Assembly: GCA_052034295.1 (NCBI GenBank)
Contig: JBPOIS010000101.1
Location: 1 to 7,266, forward strand
DNA: 7,266 nucleotides
Direction: 5' to 3'
DNA from: JBPOIS01 sp052034295
Lineage (GTDB): Bacteria > Pseudomonadota > Gammaproteobacteria > Pseudomonadales > Moraxellaceae
The translations under genes and the position numbers were made by a program. This document shows positions 1 through 5,653 of this stretch, piece by piece. Position 1 is the stretch's first letter; each line of letters starts with the position of its first letter. The notes below the pieces were generated by a model, which did no database searches, was not told the origin of the DNA, and saw only the letters and a program-made list of their open reading frames with translations.

Positions 1-1582
1 TCTGCGGCCCCGCAAACAGTTGTGCAGTCTCCTGCACCTCCATCAACTCGCCATGCCGCAGCACCAGAATGCGCTGACACAGCGCCCGCACCACCGCCAG
101 ATCATGGCTGATGAACACATAGCTCAGGCCCGTCTGCGCCTGAATCTGCCGCAGCAGCCGCACCATGGCCCGCTGCGTGGTGCGGTCCAGTGCCGAGGTG
201 GGTTCATCGAGGATCAACAGTTTGGGCTGCATGATCAAGGCCCGCGCCAGAGACACCCGCTGACGCTGCCCGCCCGACAGCTCATGCGGGTAGCGATCCA
301 CGAAGGACTCCGGCAGCTCCACCTGCCGCAGCGCCGCCATCACCCGCTCGCGCCGCTGGGCAGCACCCGGCACGCTGCGCTCGATGCCCTCACCGATGAT
401 CTGCAGCAGGGGCAGGCGGGGGTTGAGGCTGGCAAACGGGTCCTGAAACACCATCTGGAACTGGCTGCGCAGCGGGCGCAGGCGTTTTTCGGGCACGTGG
501 TCGAGCTGCTGGCCTTCGAGGCTGATCTGGCCGGTGCTGGCAATCAGCCGCGCCACCGCGAGGGCCAGGGTGGTTTTGCCGGAGCCGCTTTCACCGACGA
601 CACCCAGCGACTCACCGGGCCGCACCGCCACCGACAGCGGCTGCAGCGCCACGGTTTCGCCGCTGATCCGGTTCAGAATGCCGCTACGCACCGGGAAGGC
701 CACGCGCAGTTTTTTCAGCTCCAGACGCGGCGGGGTCTTGTCACCTTTTTCCAGCGGGGGCAGCAGCAGCGCCTGCCCAAAGTCCTGATCCAGCAGATGG
801 CGGGTGTAGTCCGCGCTGGGCTGGTGAAACACCGTCTCGGTGGGCCCCTGCTCCACCACCACGCCGCGCTGCATCACCACCACCTGATCGCTGTAGCGGC
901 GCACCAGATTCAGGTCGTGGCTGATCAGCAGCAGGCCCATCTGGCGCTCCCGCTTCAGCCGCTCCAGCAGGTCAAGGATCTGCGCCTGCAGGGTCACGTC
1001 CAGGGCCGTGGTCGGCTCATCGGCAATCAGCACCTGCGGGTCCTGGGCCAGCGCCATGGCAATCATCACCCGCTGGCGCTGCCCGCCGGACAGCTCATGC
1101 GGCAGTTGTGACAGTCGCCGCACCGGATCAGGGATACCGACCTGCGCCAGCAGGTCCAGCACCCGCGCCCGCACAGCCGCCTTGCCCATGCCGCGCAGCC
1201 GCAGCGCTTCACCGATCTGTTTTTCCACGCGGTGCAGCGGATTGAGCGCGGTCATTGGCTCCTGAAAAATCATCGCAATGCGCGATCCACGCACCCCACG
1301 CCAGCCCGCCTCATCCAGCCCCTCCAGGGCCAGCGCACCCAGATGGCGCTTGCCGGACACAGCCAGCCCCGGCGACAGCAGGCCCATCAGCGCCAGCGCG
1401 GTCAGTGACTTGCCCGAGCCACTTTCGCCGACGATCGCGGTGGTGCGACCGGCCTGCACCTCGAAGCCCAGATCCGCCACCAGCACCTGTCCGTCCGGCG
1501 CCTGGATGTGCAAATGCCGCACCGTCACCAGCGGTGCCGGGACTGCGGACGCGGACGCCTCAGCGTCGGGGGTCAAAGGCAT
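1..1582 (-). CDS. yejF: YejF: double-ATPase subunit of YejABEF peptide importer (C-terminus cut by window edge)
   Basis: Cytoplasmic ATPase that powers uptake through YejB/YejE. I translated 527 residues from the ATG at 1582 with no stop before the window edge. It holds two complete ABC domains. Domain 1 has Walker A GESGSGKS at 52-59, Q-loop Gln107, LSGGQ at 164-168, Walker B VLIADEP at 184-190 and switch His222. Domain 2 has Walker A GESGSGKT at 330-337, Gln380, LSGGQ at 435-439, LLILDEP at 455-461 and His493. A linker with a PSADYTRHLL segment (255-264), as in oligopeptide ATPases, joins them. No catalytic residue is missing. E. coli YejF is about 529 residues, and by comparison with its ending (remembered) only some 10-20 residues lie outside the window. 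The start overlaps the yejE end by 23 bases. A GGAGAA at 1593-1598 could serve this ATG or the GTG codon just before it (1585). The first 17 residues are Ala/Pro-rich and look like an extra N-terminal tail. Confidence 0.95.
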   Translation of the reverse strand, partial: MPLTPDAEASASAVPAPLVTVRHLHIQAPDGQVLVADLGFEVQAGRTTAIVGESGSGKSLTALALMGLLSPGLAVSGKRHLGALALEGLDEAGWRGVRGSRIAMIFQEPMTALNPLHRVEKQIGEALRLRGMGKAAVRARVLDLLAQVGIPDPVRRLSQLPHELSGGQRQRVMIAMALAQDPQVLIADEPTTALDVTLQAQILDLLERLKRERQMGLLLISHDLNLVRRYSDQVVVMQRGVVVEQGPTETVFHQPSADYTRHLLDQDFGQALLLPPLEKGDKTPPRLELKKLRVAFPVRSGILNRISGETVALQPLSVAVRPGESLGVVGESGSGKTTLALAVARLIASTGQISLEGQQLDHVPEKRLRPLRSQFQMVFQDPFASLNPRLPLLQIIGEGIERSVPGAAQRRERVMAALRQVELPESFVDRYPHELSGGQRQRVSLARALIMQPKLLILDEPTSALDRTTQRAMVRLLRQIQAQTGLSYVFISHDLAVVRALCQRILVLRHGELMEVQETAQLFAGPQ

Positions 1583-2585
1583 CACGCGCGGCTTCTCCAA
1601 TGAAAATCAGCAAACTGAGCAGGATCGACAGGGTAAAAAACCCCGACAGCGCCAGCCACGGCGCATCCAGGTTGTTTTTGCCCTGGGTCATCAGCTCTCC
1701 CAGCGACGGCGACCCCGGCGGCAGGCCATAGCCCAGAAAATCCAGCGCCGTCAGTGCGGTGATGTTGGCGGTGAGGATGAACGGCAGCCGCGACAGGCTG
1801 CTGGACAGTGCATTGGGCAAAATATGCCGGAACATGATCACCCGGTCACCCGATCCCAGCGCCCGTGCCGCCCGCACATAATCAAAGTTGCGCGCCCGCA
1901 AAAACTCCGCCCGCACCAGCCCGACCAGATCCATCCAGCCAAACAGCAGCATCAGCCCAAACAGCACCCACAGGCTGGGGCTGAACAGGCTGACCAGAAT
2001 GATCACCAGAAACAATTGCGGCAGACCGCCCCACACCTCCAGGACACGCTGCCCGATCAGGTCCACCCAGCCGCCGTAATAGCCCTGCACGGCCCCAACC
2101 ACGATGCCCAGCAGTGAACCAGCCAGCGTCAGCGCCAGCCCAAACAGGATCGACACCCGCAGCCCATACAGCACCCGCGCCAGCACATCACGACCCTGAT
2201 CGTCGGTGCCCAGCCAGTTCTGCGCCGAGGGCGGCGACGGCACCGGCACGGCCAGATCCAGATTTGGCGTCTGGTCGGCAAACTGGATCGGCGGCCACAG
2301 CGCCCAGCCCTTTCGGGCAATCAGCGCCGCCACTGCCGGGTCGCGGTAATCGGTGGCGGTCTCAAACACCCCGCCAAAAGTGGTCTCCGGATAATCGCGC
2401 AGCACCGGCACGTAGAACTGCCCGTCGTAGCGCACCAGCACTGGCCGGTCATTGGCCAGCCAGTTGGCCGCCAGCGCCGCCGCAAACACCAGTGCAAACA
2501 GCCACAGCGACCACCAGCCCAGCCGGTTGGCGCGAAACCGGCGCAGCCGCGCCCGGGCCACCGGACTCCACCCCCGCCGCGTCAT
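1560..2585 (-). CDS. yejE: YejE: inner-membrane permease subunit of YejABEF peptide importer
   Basis: Second channel-forming subunit, of the DppC/OppC type (BPD_transp_1 family). It has 341 residues, the same length as I recall for E. coli YejE. A basic N-terminus (1-21) precedes the first membrane segment (about 22-42). A periplasmic stretch follows and ends in the OppC-type motif GTDDQGRDVLARVLYG at 126-141. Further hydrophobic segments lie at about 143-168, 188-220, 264-285 and 310-329. The EAA loop that docks on the ATPase is at about 238-258, with RAARALG followed by HILPN. The C-terminus EAARDAFDPR is typical of YejE. The ATG overlaps the yejB stop as ATGA (2582-2585), which suggests translational coupling. 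The only Shine-Dalgarno candidate is a weak GGGGG at 2591-2595. The last 23 bases overlap yejF. Confidence 0.95.
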   Translation of the reverse strand: MTRRGWSPVARARLRRFRANRLGWWSLWLFALVFAAALAANWLANDRPVLVRYDGQFYVPVLRDYPETTFGGVFETATDYRDPAVAALIARKGWALWPPIQFADQTPNLDLAVPVPSPPSAQNWLGTDDQGRDVLARVLYGLRVSILFGLALTLAGSLLGIVVGAVQGYYGGWVDLIGQRVLEVWGGLPQLFLVIILVSLFSPSLWVLFGLMLLFGWMDLVGLVRAEFLRARNFDYVRAARALGSGDRVIMFRHILPNALSSSLSRLPFILTANITALTALDFLGYGLPPGSPSLGELMTQGKNNLDAPWLALSGFFTLSILLSLLIFIGEAARDAFDPRR

Positions 2586-3676
2586 ACCGACCCCCGCTGC
2601 GCAAAATCAATGCGCGGATCAATCCATTGATACATCACATCGCTGATCAACTGCAGCAACATGCCCACCAGCGTAAACATGAACAGCGTGCCAAAAATCA
2701 CCGGATAATCGCGCTGCTGCACCGCCTCAAAGCCGAGCAGCCCCAGCCCATCGAGGTTAAAAATGATTTCAATCAAAAAATTGCTGGTGAAAAAAATCCC
2801 GATCAGCGCTGCGGGCAGTCCGGCAATCACCACCAGCATGGCATTCCTGAACACATGGCCATACAGCACCCGCGACTCGGTCAGGCCCTTGGCATAGGCG
2901 GTCAGCACATACTGTTTGCCCAGTTCTTCCAGAAAGGAAAATTTGGTGAGGTACGCCAATCCGGCAAACCCGCCCAGGGTGATCGCGGTCAGCGGCAGGG
3001 CCAGATGCCAGAAATAATCGCGGATTTTTTCCAGCCACGACAATTGTGCAAAATTTTCCGACACCAGCCCCTGCAGCGGAAACACCTGCCAGTAGCTGCC
3101 CCCGGCCAGCAGCACGATCAGCAGGATCGCCAGCAAAAACGTCGGAATCGCATGGGTCACCGCCAGCAGCGCTGACGTGGCCCGGTCCATGCGGCTGCCG
3201 TGGTGGCGGGCTTTCCACACCCCCAGCGGAATCGCCACCAGATAAATCAGCAGTGTGCTCCACAGCCCCAGCGAAATGGTCACGGGCATTTTTTCGGCAA
3301 TCAGGGTGGTCACCGGCCTGCCCTTGAAAAAACTTTCGCCAAAATCCAGCCGCGCATAGCCGGACAGCATGTGCCAGAAGCGCAGATACGCGGGCTGGTC
3401 AAAGCCGTATTGTTTTTTGATCTGTTCGATCATCTCCGGCGACAGCCCCCGGCTGCCCTGATAGCGCGCCGTGTCGGCACTGGTGCCCTGCGCCTGCTCG
3501 TTGCCGGAGCCGCCCAGCGCACTGGCCTGCCCTATCCCGGCGGTGGTCTTGGCCCGCTCGATGGCCTGCTCCACTGGCCCGCCCGGCGCAGCCTGCACCA
3601 GCACAAAATTGGTCAGCAGGATCAGAAACAGCGTCGGCACCATCAGCAGCAGACGCCGCAGAATATAGGCCAGCAT
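2582..3676 (-). CDS. yejB: YejB: inner-membrane permease subunit of YejABEF peptide importer
   Basis: First channel-forming subunit, of the DppB/OppB type, with 364 residues, the length I recall for E. coli YejB. The N-terminal membrane segment (about 9-29) ends in VQAAPGGPVE, the OppB-type N-terminal motif. A hydrophilic periplasmic stretch (about 35-100) is rich in Gly, Ala and Gln and matches the long loop I recall for the Yej family. Further membrane segments lie at about 132-153, 168-192, 226-244, 279-305 and 326-348. The EAA coupling loop is at about 259-278 (TAYAKGL to HVFRN). The C-terminal WIDPRIDF is typical of this subunit. The ATG directly follows the yejA TAG with no gap, and a strong AGGGAGGG ribosome site lies six bases before it inside the yejA end. 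Its own stop overlaps yejE. Confidence 0.96.
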   Translation of the reverse strand: MLAYILRRLLLMVPTLFLILLTNFVLVQAAPGGPVEQAIERAKTTAGIGQASALGGSGNEQAQGTSADTARYQGSRGLSPEMIEQIKKQYGFDQPAYLRFWHMLSGYARLDFGESFFKGRPVTTLIAEKMPVTISLGLWSTLLIYLVAIPLGVWKARHHGSRMDRATSALLAVTHAIPTFLLAILLIVLLAGGSYWQVFPLQGLVSENFAQLSWLEKIRDYFWHLALPLTAITLGGFAGLAYLTKFSFLEELGKQYVLTAYAKGLTESRVLYGHVFRNAMLVVIAGLPAALIGIFFTSNFLIEIIFNLDGLGLLGFEAVQQRDYPVIFGTLFMFTLVGMLLQLISDVMYQWIDPRIDFAQRGSV

Positions 3677-5635
3677 CTAGCGCCCTCCCTGGATGTAGCG
3701 GTCACTCTGTGCTGCGGTGGCCGCATCGCTCCACCAGTAGTCCAGCCCCAGTGCATAAAAGGGCCGCCGCTCGGGGTGGCGGTATTCGGCCCAGTAGGCG
3801 ACCCGGTATGCGGGCACACCATACATCGGAATGGCGTAATAACCCGCCCGCAGCACCCGGTCCAGCGCATGGGTGGCGGTCAGCAGGCTGGCCCGCGACT
3901 GCTTGCGCACCAGCGACTGCAGCAGGGCATCCACCACCGGCGACTGGATGCCGATGCTATTCTGGCTGCCCGGCTCGCGGGCGGCGGCACTGCTCCAGTA
4001 GCCCAGCTGCTCGTTGCCGGGTGACAGGCTCTGCGGGAACTGGTCGATCACCATGTCGTAGTCAAAGCGCCGCCCGCGCTCAATGTACTGCGGGGTATCG
4101 ACCATGCGCACGCGCGCGTCGATGCCCAGCCGCTTGAGGTTGCGCACCAGCGGCAGCAGCACCCGCTGCAGGCTTTCATCGTAGCTGAGCAGCTCCAGGG
4201 TGAAGGGCTGCCCTTTGGCATCGACCAGCTGGCCGTGTTGGTAGCGGTAACCTGCGGCCAGCAGCAGCTCGCGCGCTTTGAGCAGATTGGCGCGATTGAA
4301 GCCACTGCCATCACTGACCGGCGCACGCCACGGCGTCAGCACCGCCTGCTGTTCCGCGGGCGACAGTTGCGGCAGCAGCGGCGCCAGCAGTTTTTGCTCG
4401 TCGGCACTGGGACTGCCGGTGGCGGCCAGCTCGCTGTTGTGCCAATAGCTCTGCAGGCGCTCATAGCCGCCATTGAAAATCGCCTTGTTCATCCACTCAA
4501 AATCAAAGGCCAGCGTCAGCGCCTGCCGCACCCGCAGGTCCTGAAATCTGGGCTTGCGCAGGTTGAACACCAGCGCCTGCATGGCCACTGGATTCTGGTG
4601 GCGGATCAGTTCTTTTTTGACCAGCCCCTGCCGCACCGCCGGGAAGTCATAATTCACCGCCCAGTTGCGCGCCTTGTTTTCTTCACGCAGCCGGTACTGG
4701 CCGGATTTGAAACCTTCAAAGGCCACCTCACCGCTGCGGTAGTAGACGTATTTGATGCGGTCAAAATTGTATTTGCCGCGATTGGCCATCAGGTCACGGC
4801 CCCAGTAGTCCGGATCGCGGCGGTAGGTGATGGCACGGCCATGGTCCACCTGCTCGACCCGGTACGGCCCGCTACCCACCGGCACGCGCAGGCTGACCTG
4901 ATTGAATGGACGCCCGGCCCAGTCGGCCCGGCTCAGGATCGAAACTTCCCCGACGGTGAGGGCGATTTCGGGGTTATCGGCACGTTTGAAGGTGAATTTT
5001 ACCGTCAGCGGGTCCAGCGCCTGCACCGCCCTGATATCGCCCAGATAGCTGCGCAGGCCCGGCGTGCCTTCCTTCAGCAGGGTTTCAAAAGTAAACACCA
5101 CGTCATCGGCGCGCACCGGCAGGCCGGAGTGAAAGCGGGCTCTGGGGTTCAGGTGGTAAATGATCCACGAGCCATCCTGTGGATCGCTGGTGATGCGCTC
5201 GGCCAGCAGCGGATAGCGGGCAAACGGCTCATCCAGCGATGCGGTGGTCAGCGAGTCAAACAGGTAGTCGGTGCCGATGACGCTCTGGCCCTTGTCAATG
5301 AAGGGATTAAAGCTGTCAAAGGTGCCCAGCGCCTGCCGGGACAGCGTACCGCCCTTGGGGGCCGCCGGATTGGCATAGGGAAAAGCCACCGCGTCCACAT
5401 AGCGCGGGGTGTCACCCAGGGCGATGGCGGTCTGGGTGATCGGTTTGGCCCAGACGACTGGGCTGAGTGCGGTCAGGATCAGCCCCGCACAGGCCACACG
5501 CCGGACCCTGTCGGCCCGCGCGCTGGCTGGATGTTTGCTGATGGAGTACACGTCGTGTCGGCTCAAGGCGTCCCTGCCCCCGGTTGATTGGCCTGCGGCT
5601 GCGGCATCACGCGCCGGGGTGTGCAAAAACGGCAT
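3677..5635 (-). CDS. yejA: YejA: periplasmic solute-binding protein of YejABEF peptide importer
   Basis: Binds peptides in the periplasm and delivers them to YejB/YejE. It belongs to the SBP_bac_5 (DppA/OppA-like) family. The coordinates give the longest frame from ATG 5635 (652 residues), versus about 604 in E. coli. The signal peptide core (about 47-62, VACAGLILTALSPVVW, cut probably after Ala63) sits unusually far from that ATG. A later start at TTG 5566 (629 residues, AGGGA four bases upstream) or GTG 5551 (624 residues) gives a more normal signal peptide and is more likely. The mature protein begins with the family-typical YANPAAPKGGTL block (87-98) followed by GTFDSFNPF (104-112). The SBP_bac_5 fold runs from about 135 to the C-terminus, with GSGPYRV (254-260) and a DPDYWGRDL block (274-282). 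The frame starts 18 bases after the upstream gene's stop, and its TAG abuts the yejB ATG. The function call is secure; the start is not. Confidence 0.94.
   Translation of the reverse strand: MPFLHTPARDAAAAGQSTGGRDALSRHDVYSISKHPASARADRVRRVACAGLILTALSPVVWAKPITQTAIALGDTPRYVDAVAFPYANPAAPKGGTLSRQALGTFDSFNPFIDKGQSVIGTDYLFDSLTTASLDEPFARYPLLAERITSDPQDGSWIIYHLNPRARFHSGLPVRADDVVFTFETLLKEGTPGLRSYLGDIRAVQALDPLTVKFTFKRADNPEIALTVGEVSILSRADWAGRPFNQVSLRVPVGSGPYRVEQVDHGRAITYRRDPDYWGRDLMANRGKYNFDRIKYVYYRSGEVAFEGFKSGQYRLREENKARNWAVNYDFPAVRQGLVKKELIRHQNPVAMQALVFNLRKPRFQDLRVRQALTLAFDFEWMNKAIFNGGYERLQSYWHNSELAATGSPSADEQKLLAPLLPQLSPAEQQAVLTPWRAPVSDGSGFNRANLLKARELLLAAGYRYQHGQLVDAKGQPFTLELLSYDESLQRVLLPLVRNLKRLGIDARVRMVDTPQYIERGRRFDYDMVIDQFPQSLSPGNEQLGYWSSAAAREPGSQNSIGIQSPVVDALLQSLVRKQSRASLLTATHALDRVLRAGYYAIPMYGVPAYRVAYWAEYRHPERRPFYALGLDYWWSDAATAAQSDRYIQGGR
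3683..3690 (-). promoter_or_regulatory. Ribosome binding site of yejB, inside the end of yejA
   Basis: The minus strand reads AGGGAGGG here, followed by six bases (CGCTAG, containing the yejA TAG stop) and then the yejB ATG at 3676. This is the clearest Shine-Dalgarno sequence in the window, and its position fixes the yejB start. It implies that ribosomes finishing yejA can re-initiate on yejB. Confidence 0.8.
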
Positions 5636-5646
5636 CCCCAGGCGCG
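5610..5646 (-). promoter_or_regulatory. GC-rich hairpin between the LysM gene and yejA (possible weak terminator or attenuator)
   Basis: In the minus-strand transcript, CGCGCC-U-GGGG (5646-5636) can pair with CCCCGGCGCG (5619-5610). This gives ten base pairs with one bulged U and a 16-base loop. The stem begins seven bases after the TAA of the LysM gene, where an intrinsic terminator would sit. No U-tract follows, so full termination is doubtful; partial read-through, RNA stabilisation or chance remain possible. The loop contains the upstream candidate yejA ATG (5633-5635), which would be awkward for initiation and favours one of the later yejA starts. The pairing is read directly from the sequence; the function is inferred. 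Confidence 0.5.
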
Positions 5647-5653
5647 GGTTACT

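Noticed and set aside
20..1111. Long plus-strand open frame (363 codons) opposite yejF
   Set aside because: It lies entirely antisense to the conserved double ATPase. Its translation is rich in Gln, His, Arg and Leu, as expected from the complement of GC-rich coding DNA, and shows no recognisable domain.
1278..2117. Plus-strand open frame of 279 codons opposite yejF/yejE
   Set aside because: Composition is dominated by Gln, Pro, Arg and His, with no domain or ribosome site. It is antisense to conserved membrane and ATPase segments.
5489..5491. Cys49 in the YejA leader as a lipoprotein attachment site
   Set aside because: The residues before it (Arg-Val-Ala) do not form a lipobox, and the hydrophobic core follows the Cys instead of preceding it. 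A soluble periplasmic protein cut near Ala63 fits better.
5489..5512. Twin-arginine (Tat) signal in the YejA leader
   Set aside because: Two adjacent Arg are present (RVRRVAC), but the rest of the S-R-R-x-F-L-K consensus is missing. Family members use the Sec route.
4235..5587. Long plus-strand open frame (450 codons) opposite yejA
   Set aside because: It is a complement of the YejA coding frame with no recognisable domain. The minus-strand frame has a signal peptide and family motifs over the whole stretch.
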